DNA from: JAIPAN01 sp040403555
GTDB taxonomy: Bacteria > Bacteroidota > Bacteroidia > Sphingobacteriales > Sphingobacteriaceae
NCBI GenBank assembly: GCA_040403555.1
Contig: JBBAKN010000004.1
Coordinates: 186,001-250,000, forward strand
Reading direction: 5' to 3'
DNA: 64,000 bases
Below are positions 18,224-26,682 of this stretch, in pieces. How positions within the stretch are numbered: the first letter of the stretch is position 1; every line of letters starts with the position of its first letter. The position numbers and the translations under genes are program-made. The notes beneath the pieces are model-generated. The model did not search any database, was not told the DNA's origin, and was given only the letters and a program-made list of their open reading frames with translations.

Positions 18224-19612
18224 TTAGTTCTTTTTTGGAGCGTGTTCCGCTTTCCATTGTTGGCTAAACGATTGTTCGGCCACTTGAGGTAATTCGCGGT
18301 GTTTAGCCCAGCTTTTAGAAAAGAATTTTTGGAGTAGACGGTTTTTCGTTTTTCCGCTAAAGAAATCCATCAGTTTGCGGCTTTTCATTCCTTTTTTCCA
18401 GAAAAACCAGCCCCAATTTTCGGTACGGGTGCTTAGGCCTTCGTTTATCGCATCGCGGCGGTTAAGCAAAAGCATTTTATGGATATCAATTTTTACAGGG
18501 CATACTTCGGTGCATTGGCCACATAAACTAGAGGCATAGCTGAGGTGTTTAAATTCTTCCATGCCGGCTTGGTGTGGCGTAATTACCGAGCCAATGGGGC
18601 CGCTGTAGGTAGTTTCGTAGCTGTGGCCGCCAATGTTTTTGTATACCGGGCATGAGTTTAAGCAGGCACCGCAACGAATGCAGTATAGGCCTTGGCGTTG
18701 GTCTTTTTGTGCCAAGAGGTTGGTGCGCCCGTTATCGAGCAAAATCACGTACATTTCTTCGGGGCCATCGCTTTCGTTCTCTTGGCGGGGGCCACTTAAA
18801 ATGGTGTTGTATACGGTTAGGTTTTGTCCGGTGCCGTGGGTAGATAGCAAGGGCCAAAATAAATCTAAATCGGCCATGGAAGGAATCAGTTTTTCGATAC
18901 CCACAACGGCAATGTGTATTTTAGGGAAGGTGGTGCTTAGACGAGCATTTCCTTCGTTTTCTGTTAGGGCAATGCTGCCCGTATCGGCCAATAAAAAGTT
19001 GGCGCCGGTAATGCCAATATCCGCAGTGGTGTATTTTTCGCGAAGCAGTTCCCGAGCTTTTTGGGTTAATTCTTCCGGCGTGGCGTTAGGCTCGGTGCCA
19101 AATTTCTCATGGAATAAGTCGGCAATGGCTTCTTTGCTGAGGTGCATGGCCGGAGTTACAATGTGGTAAGGCTTTTGGCCCAATAGCTGCACAATGTATT
19201 CGCCCAAATCACTTTCTAGGGCCTCCACATTATGTTTCTCTAGAAATTCGTTTAAATGAATTTCTTCGGTAACCATAGATTTGGCTTTAATAACCGTTTT
19301 GGCACCCGATTTTTTAATAATATTTAAAATTTCTTGCCTGGCTTCCTCGGCGGTATTGGCCCAAAGTACTTTGCCGCCTCTGCGTTGAAAATTGCTTTCG
19401 AACTCGGGCAATAACTTGTCCAAATTCTCCATCACTTTCCATTTAATTACGTGGGCTTTCTTTTTGGAGGCTTCTAGGTTTGCCAAGCGACTTAATCCAC
19501 GCACCACTGCCGCATCGTATTTACCAATATTGTGGTTAATAATTTGGCGGTGGCTTAAATCGAAGGCCTTTTCGGTGCTCTTCTCTTGAAATACGTGGGC
19601 CGTGTTGGACAT
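18224..19612 (-). CDS. lutB: LutB-type iron-sulfur LUD-domain protein
   Basis: A 462-residue protein of LutB length. The LUD domain fills about residues 60-290, with GITGANFLLADTG as a conserved segment. Two [4Fe-4S] sites follow: CIRCGACLNSCPVY and CGQCTEVCPVKID (about 310-375). LutABC oxidises L-lactate to pyruvate in bacteria such as Bacillus subtilis. Here no lutA or lutC is adjacent, so either the partners lie elsewhere or the protein serves a related redox role. A terminator upstream at 19651-19681 separates it from the M28 gene. Confidence 0.85.
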   Translation of the reverse strand: MSNTAHVFQEKSTEKAFDLSHRQIINHNIGKYDAAVVRGLSRLANLEASKKKAHVIKWKVMENLDKLLPEFESNFQRRGGKVLWANTAEEARQEILNIIKKSGAKTVIKAKSMVTEEIHLNEFLEKHNVEALESDLGEYIVQLLGQKPYHIVTPAMHLSKEAIADLFHEKFGTEPNATPEELTQKARELLREKYTTADIGITGANFLLADTGSIALTENEGNARLSTTFPKIHIAVVGIEKLIPSMADLDLFWPLLSTHGTGQNLTVYNTILSGPRQENESDGPEEMYVILLDNGRTNLLAQKDQRQGLYCIRCGACLNSCPVYKNIGGHSYETTYSGPIGSVITPHQAGMEEFKHLSYASSLCGQCTEVCPVKIDIHKMLLLNRRDAINEGLSTRTENWGWFFWKKGMKSRKLMDFFSGKTKNRLLQKFFSKSWAKHRELPQVAEQSFSQQWKAEHAPKKN

Positions 19613-19650
19613 AGAGCGAATTTAGGAAAAAGCATTCGCAAACGGATATA

Positions 19651-19681
19651 AAAAAAACCCCCGAATTTCGGGGGCTTTTTT
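19651..19681 (-). terminator. Intrinsic terminator between the M28 peptidase gene and lutB
   Basis: CCCCCG/CGGGGG stem (19658-19663 and 19669-19674) with a 5-base loop, flanked by A and T runs on both sides. On the - strand it ends in a T run just after the M28 stop and before the lutB start, so it mainly ends M28 transcription. Confidence 0.85.
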
Positions 19682-19697
19682 GTACTGCTCGGATAGT

Positions 19698-21278
19698 TTA
19701 TCTATCGGCAGGGAAATCGTTTTTCACGTCTACTACCGGGGCTTTATCGCGGTTAGCAATATCCCAAGCGGTAAAGAATACCAAACGGGCACGTTTAGCC
19801 AGCATATCAAAATTGATTTTGCTCACTTCGTCGCTTGGTTTGTGGTAATCTTCGTGTACGCCATTAAAGTAAAAAATAATGGGAATACCGTGTTTCGCAA
19901 AGTTGTAGTGATCAGAACGGTAGTAAATACGTTCCGGATCGTTCGGGTCGTTATATTTATAATCGATGGTTAAACGAGAGTAGGTAGCGTTGGTGTATTC
20001 GCTAATTTTGTGCAAATCGCTACTTAATTTGTCAGAACCAATTAAGTATATGTAATCCGGATTGTCTTTGTGTTTCGGATCAACACGCCCAATCATATCG
20101 ATGTTTAAATCGGTTACTGTTTTTTCTAATGGAAAAATTGGGCTTTCTGAATACCACTCGGAACCTAATAACCCCTTTTCTTCGCCACAAACCGTTAAGA
20201 ATAAGATGCTACGGCGTGGGCCATGGCCTTCTGCTTTTGCTTTGGTAAAGGCTTGCGCCATTTCCAATACACCGGTAGTTCCAGAACCATCGTCATCGGC
20301 ACCGTTATTTACTTTATCGGTACCCTCTGTAGTTAAACCAATATGGTCGTAGTGACCGCTTACTACTACAATTTCGTCTTTCAAATCGGTACCTTCCAAT
20401 AAGCCCATTACGTTGTCGGCTTTGGCGTTGCTCACTTTAGAAAGCACGCTAGCTTGTATACTGGTTTTAACTGCTTTTGAAGCTGGTTTGCTGCTACTTG
20501 CAATGCCCGCAGTTAAGTCGGTAATGCTAGTTTTAGTTTTCGCTAAGATGGCATTTGCTACAGCTTTAGAAACAGTAATTACCGATGCTTGTACCGGCTG
20601 ATTGGGTTTGTCTAAAATTAAACGAGCGGTTTGCAAATAGCTAGCCATACGTTTAAGGTTATTTTCCACATCAGGGTTAAAGCTGATAATTAAGGCTGGG
20701 CTCTTGCTTTGCAAATTGCGTAAGCGTTTAGCAGCATTCCAAGAAGAGGCTTTTTCTGTTCCGGTAATTATAGATTTTCCGTTTACAAAAGGTTCTTTTT
20801 CGGTAGAATAAAGTACTACTTTGCCTTTAAGGTCTAGTCCAGCCAATTCATTGAATTTTTCATCTTCAATGCCATAGCCTACAAAAACCACTTCGCTAAT
20901 GCTTTTGGTGAAATTTACTTTAGAGCTTGAGGCGTAAAAATCTTTAAAATTGGTAAAGCTTTGTTTGCCTACTTTTAGTGTAGAGTTGCCCGGAGCAATT
21001 TCTACCAAAGGCACTTTTTGCAAATAGCTGCCATTTACCGGCGCTATTAATCCAAGGCTTTTAAATTGAGCCGAAATGTATTCGGCAGCTTTCCATGCGC
21101 CCGGTTTTCCGGTTTCGCGGCCTTCGTATTCATCAGATGCAAGTACCGACAAATGTTTGTAGGCATCTTCTTTGGTAATGTAATTCCCGTATTTAACGGC
21201 AATTTTATCCTGTGCTCGAGCGGCATTGCCTACTAACAAGGCTGCTGCAAGGATAAAGATGGAACGATTGTGTTTCAT
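19698..21278 (-). CDS. Secreted M28-family zinc metallopeptidase
   Basis: A 526-residue protein with a signal peptide (MKHNRSIFILAAALLVGNAARAQ, the cleavage after RAQ). The catalytic domain has the M28 zinc ligands in order: GHYDHIG, GADDDGSGTTG, CGEEKGLLGS, NIDMIGR and the final histidine in GVHEDYHKPSDE. A PA-like insert probably lies between about residues 110 and 260. M28 enzymes are mostly aminopeptidases; the substrate here is unknown. It is 25 bases downstream of rpiB on the same strand and may be transcribed with it. Confidence 0.88.
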   Translation of the reverse strand: MKHNRSIFILAAALLVGNAARAQDKIAVKYGNYITKEDAYKHLSVLASDEYEGRETGKPGAWKAAEYISAQFKSLGLIAPVNGSYLQKVPLVEIAPGNSTLKVGKQSFTNFKDFYASSSKVNFTKSISEVVFVGYGIEDEKFNELAGLDLKGKVVLYSTEKEPFVNGKSIITGTEKASSWNAAKRLRNLQSKSPALIISFNPDVENNLKRMASYLQTARLILDKPNQPVQASVITVSKAVANAILAKTKTSITDLTAGIASSSKPASKAVKTSIQASVLSKVSNAKADNVMGLLEGTDLKDEIVVVSGHYDHIGLTTEGTDKVNNGADDDGSGTTGVLEMAQAFTKAKAEGHGPRRSILFLTVCGEEKGLLGSEWYSESPIFPLEKTVTDLNIDMIGRVDPKHKDNPDYIYLIGSDKLSSDLHKISEYTNATYSRLTIDYKYNDPNDPERIYYRSDHYNFAKHGIPIIFYFNGVHEDYHKPSDEVSKINFDMLAKRARLVFFTAWDIANRDKAPVVDVKNDFPADR

Positions 21279-21303
21279 GTTTTATTAAATTTAGTTTATT
21301 TAT

Positions 21304-21741
21304 TTAGCAAGATATTTTATGTACTCTGTTGGCGTGTCTGCCGCCTTCAAAATCAGTTTTTAAAAAGGCATCGCATATGGCTTGTGCATCGGCTTCGGAA
21401 ATAAAACGTGCAGGCAAGCACAATACATTTGCATTGTTGTGGGTGCGGGCTAGTACGGCCAATTCTACGGTCCAGCAAATAGCCGCTCGTATGCCTTGGT
21501 GTTTGTTGGCTGCCATGGCTACGCCGTTGGCGCTGCCACAAATCAGAATGCCCAAGTCGTATTCGCCGCTTTCTACAGCTAAGGCTACGGGATGTGCAAA
21601 GTCGGGATAATCTACCGAATCGGTGCCATACGTACCAAAATCTTTGAGTTCGTTTTGGCTAAGGTGTGCCAATAAGAGTTGCTTGTAGGCAAATCCAGCA
21701 TGATCGGCTCCGAGAGCAATGCGCATTGGTTTAGTTGACAT
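21304..21741 (-). CDS. rpiB: Ribose-5-phosphate isomerase B
   Basis: A 145-residue protein with the RpiB/LacAB fold. It has the start IALGADHAGFAYK, the active-site region ILICGSANGVAMAANK (catalytic Cys) and RTHNNANVLCLPAR. It interconverts ribose 5-phosphate and ribulose 5-phosphate in the pentose phosphate pathway. The usual motif is CGSGNG; here it is CGSANG, a mild substitution. A -7 box sits 4 bases before the start. Confidence 0.93.
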   Translation of the reverse strand: MSTKPMRIALGADHAGFAYKQLLLAHLSQNELKDFGTYGTDSVDYPDFAHPVALAVESGEYDLGILICGSANGVAMAANKHQGIRAAICWTVELAVLARTHNNANVLCLPARFISEADAQAICDAFLKTDFEGGRHANRVHKISC

Positions 21742-21745
21742 AACT

Positions 21746-21753
21746 CAAATGTA
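21746..21753 (-). promoter_or_regulatory. Candidate -7 element TACATTTG for rpiB
   Basis: On the - strand TACATTTG ends 4 bases before the rpiB ATG. A good -33 box is missing at the expected distance, so this is a partial promoter call. Confidence 0.35.
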
Positions 21754-21803
21754 AATTTTTCTGCGCTAGCTTTTCGTAAAATTTTGATGATAATTTAAAA
21801 CAC

Positions 21804-22676
21804 TTAGTTGCTGTAAAATTCAACTTCACTTTTTTTACGCTTCCGATCTACTTTTGCAGATACCAGAATACTAATTTCGAATAATAAAAATAGTGGGAAA
21901 CTTACGGTAAGCATGGTAAATATATCGGGTGTAGGTGTTACTAGTGCCGCAATGATGAGTATGAGCACGGTGGCATAGCTGCGGTTTTTACGCATAAATT
22001 TAGGGGTCATCATACCTAATTTTGATAAAATAAAGATGATGATGGGCAATTCGAAAATTATGCCAGTTCCTAAAGTTAGGGTAGCTACGGTAGATAGATA
22101 GGAATCGATACTGATATTGTTTACAATAATACTGCTAATGGTGTAGTTTGCCAAAAAATTTATAGAAAGTGGGCAAATGATGTAATAGCCAAACAAAATG
22201 CCCAAAATGAATAAAATTGTGGCAAAAAACACAAAGCCCGTGGCTGATTTGCGTTCATTTGTTCTAAGTGCGGGTTTCACAAAGCGCCAAATTTCCCAAA
22301 GTAAGTATGGGAAACCTAAAATTAAACCCACAATAAGTGCCGAGTTAATTTGCAGGGTAAATTGCCCTGCCATTTCGGTATTTATAATGTTAAACGGAAT
22401 TTCTTTAATGCAAAACTCGGGGCCAAGATTAAAGCGTTCCCCTAGTTGGCACATCATTCGGTAGGTCCAAAAATCTGGTTTTTTGGGCCCCATAATAATG
22501 GTATCGAAAATAAAATCGTAATAAACGAAGGTTAAAGAAGTAAATACCACAATGGCCAATGCGGCCCGAACTAAGTGCCAACGTAATACTGCTAAATGTC
22601 CAAAAAACGACATTTCTTCTTCGAGTGTAGCTGGCTTCCTCGATTTTTTGGCTGTATTTTGTGTTTCTTCGCTCAT
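21804..22676 (-). CDS. tatC: Twin-arginine translocase subunit TatC
   Basis: A 290-residue inner-membrane protein with six predicted helices. I take the ATG at 22676 (MSEETQNTAKKS); an in-frame ATG seven codons upstream is less likely. Conserved TatC parts include EEMSFFGHLAVLRWHLVRA near the N-terminus (the signal-binding region) and FGYYIICPLSINFL. TatC recognises twin-arginine signal peptides and recruits TatA. The two tatA genes at 2.2-2.7 kb supply the partner. It follows accC by 58 bases and may be read from the accBC transcript. Confidence 0.92.
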   Translation of the reverse strand: MSEETQNTAKKSRKPATLEEEMSFFGHLAVLRWHLVRAALAIVVFTSLTFVYYDFIFDTIIMGPKKPDFWTYRMMCQLGERFNLGPEFCIKEIPFNIINTEMAGQFTLQINSALIVGLILGFPYLLWEIWRFVKPALRTNERKSATGFVFFATILFILGILFGYYIICPLSINFLANYTISSIIVNNISIDSYLSTVATLTLGTGIIFELPIIIFILSKLGMMTPKFMRKNRSYATVLILIIAALVTPTPDIFTMLTVSFPLFLLFEISILVSAKVDRKRKKSEVEFYSN

Positions 22677-22734
22677 TTGGAGCTGTAAAAATACCATTCT
22701 TTTGTTCTAGAATGACATTTTCTTGTAGATTGTA

Positions 22735-24075
22735 TTAGCTTTTCATTTCAAAGGTATCCATAAACTTGGTAGTGAAATTACCGGCTCTAAAATCGGGGTC
22801 TTTCATTAATTGTAAATGGAAAGGAATGGTAGTTTTTACACCATCAATTACAAATTCGCTTAGGGCACGTTCCATGGTGCAAATGGCTTCTTCGCGGCTT
22901 TGCGCCACGCAAATTACCTTGGCAATCATAGAATCGTAGTTCGATGGAATTTGATAGCCAGCATATACGTGGGTGTCTACCCTTACCCCATGCCCACCCG
23001 GAGAGTGAAAATGTTTGATTAAGCCGGGTGCCGGGCGAAAATTGTTGTATGGATCTTCGGCGTTTATTCGGCATTCTATGGCAAACATAGTTGGCTCGTA
23101 GTTTTTGCCGCTAATGGGTTCGCCGCCTGCTACTTTAATTTGTTCTTTAATTAAATCGAAGTTTATTACTTCCTCGGTTACCGGGTGTTCTACTTGAATA
23201 CGGGTATTCATTTCCATGAAGTAGAAGTTACGGTGTTTATCTACTAAAAACTCAATGGTTCCGGCACCTTCGTAATTTACAGATTGGGCACCTTTAATGG
23301 CGGCTTCGCCCATACGCTTACGCAAATCGGCGGTCATAAAAGGTGATGGAGATTCTTCAACCAACTTTTGATGACGGCGCTGAATAGAGCAATCACGTTC
23401 AGAAAGGTGGCAGGCTTTACCGTATTGGTCACCAATAATTTGAATTTCAATATGGCGGGGATCTTCAATAAATTTTTCAAGATATAATCCGTCGTTACCA
23501 AAGGCCGCACCCGATTCTTGGCGGGCACTATCCCAAGCATTTTCGAATTCTTCGTCTTTCCAAACTACCCGCATGCCGCGGCCACCACCACCGGCAGTTG
23601 CCTTTAAAATTATCGGATAGCCAATTTCGTTTGCAATTTTAATGCCTTGGGCCACATCGCTTAATAAACCTTCAGAACCGGGTATAGTGGGCACACCGGC
23701 TTTTTTCATGGTTTCTTTAGCCGAGGCTTTATCGCCCATGCCGTTAATTTGGTCGGGGGTGGCACCAATAAATTTAATGCCGTAATCTTGGCAAATAGCA
23801 GAAAATTTAGCGTTTTCAGACAAAAATCCATACCCTGGGTGAATGGCATCTGCATTGGTTAATTCGGCAGCTGAGATAATATTGGGGATACTTAAATATG
23901 AATCTTTGCTGGGTGCTGGGCCGATACAAACGGCTTCATCTGCAAAGCGTACGTGTAAACTTTCACGATCGGCGGTAGAGTACACGGCTACGGTTTTAAT
24001 ACCCATTTCTTTGCAGGTACGAATAATGCGTAATGCAATTTCGCCACGGTTGGCAATTAATATCTTTTTGAACAT
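22735..24075 (-). CDS. accC: Acetyl-CoA carboxylase, biotin carboxylase subunit
   Basis: A 446-residue protein of exact family length. It has the N-terminal domain MFKKILIANRGEIALRI, HPGYGFLSEN, the ATP-grasp loop GGGGRGMRVV and the catalytic region EMNTRIQVEHPVTE. It carboxylates biotin on AccB with ATP and bicarbonate, the first step of malonyl-CoA synthesis. accB is 55 bases upstream, and the two are almost certainly cotranscribed. Confidence 0.95.
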   Translation of the reverse strand: MFKKILIANRGEIALRIIRTCKEMGIKTVAVYSTADRESLHVRFADEAVCIGPAPSKDSYLSIPNIISAAELTNADAIHPGYGFLSENAKFSAICQDYGIKFIGATPDQINGMGDKASAKETMKKAGVPTIPGSEGLLSDVAQGIKIANEIGYPIILKATAGGGGRGMRVVWKDEEFENAWDSARQESGAAFGNDGLYLEKFIEDPRHIEIQIIGDQYGKACHLSERDCSIQRRHQKLVEESPSPFMTADLRKRMGEAAIKGAQSVNYEGAGTIEFLVDKHRNFYFMEMNTRIQVEHPVTEEVINFDLIKEQIKVAGGEPISGKNYEPTMFAIECRINAEDPYNNFRPAPGLIKHFHSPGGHGVRVDTHVYAGYQIPSNYDSMIAKVICVAQSREEAICTMERALSEFVIDGVKTTIPFHLQLMKDPDFRAGNFTTKFMDTFEMKS

Positions 24076-24130
24076 GAGAATAGCGTTATCGGTTCGTTAA
24101 TCGGTTATTGGTACAGATTTACGAATGAAC

Positions 24131-24595
24131 TTATACGGGTTCTACTAAAAACAAAGGCTGATCGTATTCGATTGGGCTGGCATTGTCTACCAATACTTTT
24201 ACAATGCGGCCTGAAATTTCTGCTTCAATTTCATTGAATAATTTCATGGCTTCTACCACGCACAATACTTGGCCAGCTTTAATATCGTCGCCCACATTTA
24301 CAAAAGATGGTTTATCTGGGCTAGCCGAGCGGTAAAAGGTACCAATCATGGGCGATTTTATGGTCAGATAGTTATCAGATTCGCTAACTACAGGGGCCGC
24401 TGCCGCTGCAGGCGATGTTGCTACGGGAGCCGGAGCTGCTGCTACAGGAGCTGCTGCCGGAATAGAAGCTGTTACCAGGGTTGGAGCCTGATTGGTCTTT
24501 ATGGTAATTTTAAAATCGTTTTCTTCGATAGAAACCTCATTTACACCTGATTTGTGTACAAATTTGATGAGATCTTGAATCTGTTTAATATCCAT
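24131..24595 (-). CDS. accB: Acetyl-CoA carboxylase, biotin carboxyl carrier protein
   Basis: A 154-residue protein: a short N-terminal domain, an Ala/Pro-rich flexible linker (about 38-75), and a biotinyl domain with the biotinylated lysine in VVEAMKLFNEIEAE. It carries carboxybiotin between AccC and the carboxyltransferase. On the - strand TAAATTTG lies in the gap before its start, a possible weak promoter. Confidence 0.95.
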   Translation of the reverse strand: MDIKQIQDLIKFVHKSGVNEVSIEENDFKITIKTNQAPTLVTASIPAAAPVAAAPAPVATSPAAAAAPVVSESDNYLTIKSPMIGTFYRSASPDKPSFVNVGDDIKAGQVLCVVEAMKLFNEIEAEISGRIVKVLVDNASPIEYDQPLFLVEPV

Positions 24596-24673
24596 TTTTT
24601 TCTTATTAAATCAATTTATTAAACTTTCTTGAGTTCAAATTTAAGATAATTATTTCAAATTGCTTTTCGCTGT

Positions 24674-24892
24674 TTAATATGCCCACTTCAAGTATACCGA
24701 ACCCCAAGTAAAACCACCACCAAAAGCGGCTAAAATAAGGGTGTCGCCTTTTTTTAATTTGGTTTCCCAATCGTTTAAACATAACGGAATAGTGCCGTTG
24801 GTATCCACCATTTTTTCGAGTTCGGCATTGTTTAAAACATACTCGGGAACATAGGCGTTTAATGCGGTAATGGCCGCACGATTTTTTTGCAT
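24674..24892 (-). pseudogene. fabH: fabH remnant: 3-oxoacyl-ACP synthase III with in-frame internal deletion
   Basis: The 72-residue frame reads as the N-terminus of FabH (MQKNRAAITALNAYVPEYV to LEKMVDTN) joined directly to its C-terminus (GTIPLCLNDWETKLKKG, FGGGFTWGSVYLKWAY). FabH is normally about 310-335 residues, so roughly 250-260 are missing, including the catalytic Cys, His and Asn. The product cannot condense acetyl-CoA with malonyl-ACP. The place between plsX and accB is where an intact fabH is expected. The frame is kept, which points to a clean deletion, perhaps between short repeats, or to a collapsed assembly. Another fabH elsewhere would be needed for fatty acid initiation. Confidence 0.85.
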
Positions 24893-24902
24893 AAATGGAT
24901 GT

Positions 24903-25844
24903 TTATGAAGTGAATGCCGCCTTAATTTTGTCTACTAATTTCGACTCAATCATAGTTTTTGACAGCAAAATCATGTTTTTTATAGCTTCTGGGCTAGAAA
25001 TTCCATGACCTATAATTACTGGAGCGTTTACTCCTAAAATAGGGCTGCCTCCGTATTGTTCGTAGTTGAAGCGATCGAAAAATTCGTCTTTAAATCCTTT
25101 TTTAAGGGTAAGTATGTAGAAAGTTTCTGCTAGTTTAAGCATCACGTTTCCGGTGAAGCCATCGCACACAATTACATCTGCTTTCTCGTTAAACAAATCT
25201 CTACCTTCAATATTACCTGTAAAATTGATGTTTTTTTGCTCTTTCAAGAGTGTGAAAGCAGCTTGGCTTACCAAGTTGCCTTTTTCTTCTTCTTCGCCAA
25301 TGTTCATTAAGCCCACTTTTGGATTGCTAATGCCGTATACGGCTTCTGCAAAAATGCTTCCCAAAACGCCGAATTGGGCCAAAACTTCGGGTTTGCAATC
25401 GGCGTTGGCGCCTACATCGAGCATAATGCCAAACCCGTTTTTAAGTTTGGGTACATTGGTGGCAATGGCCGGGCGTTGCACGCCCTCAATGGCTCGTACG
25501 CTAAACATAGAGCCCACTAACATGGCTCCGGTGTTTCCGGCCGAGGCAAAAGAATCAATTTTTCCTTCTTTTAGGTATTGAAATCCAACAGAAATGCTGG
25601 AATTTGGTTTTTGAGTGATGGCTTTTGTTGGGTGTTCACCCATGCTAATCACTTCGGTGCAATGAACAAATTCAAAGCATGATGCATCAATTTGCTGCTC
25701 GGCTAAGATAGGGAGCGCTTGCTCCTTATCGCCAAACAACACAATTTTTTGATCGGGGGATAAGACTTGCTGGGCTGCAATAGCCCCCAAAACAGTAGCT
25801 TTGGGAGCGTAATCTCCACCCATAAAATCTAAGCCAATTTTCAT
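24903..25844 (-). CDS. plsX: Phosphate acyltransferase PlsX
   Basis: A 313-residue protein starting MKIGLDFMGGDYAPKA, with SAGNTGAMLVGS, MLDVGANADCKPE and VCDGFTGNVMLKL, all standard PlsX motifs. It makes acyl phosphate from acyl-ACP for PlsY, the first step of phospholipid synthesis. It is 15 bases after rpmF and 10 bases before the fabH remnant, forming the usual rpmF-plsX-fabH order. Confidence 0.95.
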   Translation of the reverse strand: MKIGLDFMGGDYAPKATVLGAIAAQQVLSPDQKIVLFGDKEQALPILAEQQIDASCFEFVHCTEVISMGEHPTKAITQKPNSSISVGFQYLKEGKIDSFASAGNTGAMLVGSMFSVRAIEGVQRPAIATNVPKLKNGFGIMLDVGANADCKPEVLAQFGVLGSIFAEAVYGISNPKVGLMNIGEEEEKGNLVSQAAFTLLKEQKNINFTGNIEGRDLFNEKADVIVCDGFTGNVMLKLAETFYILTLKKGFKDEFFDRFNYEQYGGSPILGVNAPVIIGHGISSPEAIKNMILLSKTMIESKLVDKIKAAFTS

Positions 25845-25859
25845 TTTAGAAAATTAAGC

Positions 25860-26051
25860 TTAAGCGATACTGGTGTTTTCGATTACTAATTTACCTCTGT
25901 AATACAAATTGCCATCAACGTTGTATGCACGGTGAGGTAAGTGCACTGCACCAGTTGTTTTGCAAGTAAACAGGGTTGGAGCCTCTGCTTTGTAATGCGT
26001 TCTTCTTTTATCTCTTCTTGATTTCGAGATTTTCCGTTTTGGATGTGCCAT
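25860..26051 (-). CDS. rpmF: 50S ribosomal protein L32
   Basis: A 63-residue basic protein starting MAHPKRKISKSRRDKRRTH, the L32 signature. The zinc-binding CxxC pairs of some L32 proteins are absent: only one cysteine is left in FTCKTTGAVHLPHRAY, so this is a zinc-independent form as in other Bacteroidota. It is 9 bases downstream of the DUF177 gene, the standard pair. Confidence 0.95.
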   Translation of the reverse strand: MAHPKRKISKSRRDKRRTHYKAEAPTLFTCKTTGAVHLPHRAYNVDGNLYYRGKLVIENTSIA

Positions 26052-26060
26052 AGCTTCCTG

Positions 26061-26603
26061 TTATTTATTCTTGTTTGTAATATTTTTTAAGGCTTCCCAA
26101 CGAGGGTCGGCCACTTCTTCTGTTTTTTCTTCTGGTGCTGCTAATTTTTTCAGCGTTTCTAGCATTTCTGCGTCGCACCAGGTCGTTTTTCCTTCTTCTT
26201 TACAGCGGTTAAACGTAGGAACGCCTAGCATAATGTATTCGTAAATTAAAGCGGATACATCAATTTCGTTCTCGTTTTTATGTAGTACAATCAGTTCGTC
26301 AACGTTGTCTTCTAAAAGCTCATCGTTGCTAAACTTTACAATTTCTTGCTGTTCTAAGTGTAGTGGCGTTGGAAAACCGGCCAAACACACATCGCAGTTC
26401 TGAAAAACTTCGCCATCAATTCGAAAATTAAGCACCAACATGGTTTCTTGTTTATCAAATTCTAGGGCTATTTTCAGGGAGCCTTTTTGTACTAGTGAAT
26501 ACTCAAATTCTTTAAAAAATTGTTCGTTTATCTCGTATTCAAACAAATGTTTCCCGATTTTAAGGCCAGAAAACGGAATTAAGTATTGCTGTAAAAATTT
26601 CAA
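26061..26603 (-). CDS. DUF177/YceD-family protein
   Basis: A 180-residue protein upstream of rpmF. It has the YceD landmarks: FQNCDVCLAGFPTPL in the middle and a C-terminal ADPRWEALKNI. The family is conserved next to rpmF and is linked to 23S rRNA or ribosome biogenesis in some organisms. The exact role in Bacteroidota is not established. It is the first gene of the lipid/ribosome cluster and has a near-consensus promoter. Confidence 0.85.
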   Translation of the reverse strand: MKFLQQYLIPFSGLKIGKHLFEYEINEQFFKEFEYSLVQKGSLKIALEFDKQETMLVLNFRIDGEVFQNCDVCLAGFPTPLHLEQQEIVKFSNDELLEDNVDELIVLHKNENEIDVSALIYEYIMLGVPTFNRCKEEGKTTWCDAEMLETLKKLAAPEEKTEEVADPRWEALKNITNKNK

Positions 26604-26622
26604 AGCACGACAGTTAAGCCTG

Positions 26623-26653
26623 CAAATTTAGGAAAAATTATTCTAAGCGGAAA
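26623..26653 (-). promoter_or_regulatory. Promoter for the DUF177-rpmF-plsX cluster
   Basis: On the - strand: TTTC (26653-26650), 19 bases, then TAAATTTG (26630-26623), very close to the Bacteroidota consensus, 19 bases before the ATG at 26603. Confidence 0.55.
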
Positions 26654-26682
26654 CAGTTTTTTTGGAAAAAGGCAATGGGCAC

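Noticed and set aside
18633..19169. 178-codon open frame antisense to lutB
   Set aside because: It is complementary to the well-supported LutB coding region. It is rich in Arg, Ser and Pro, with no recognisable motif and no start signal.
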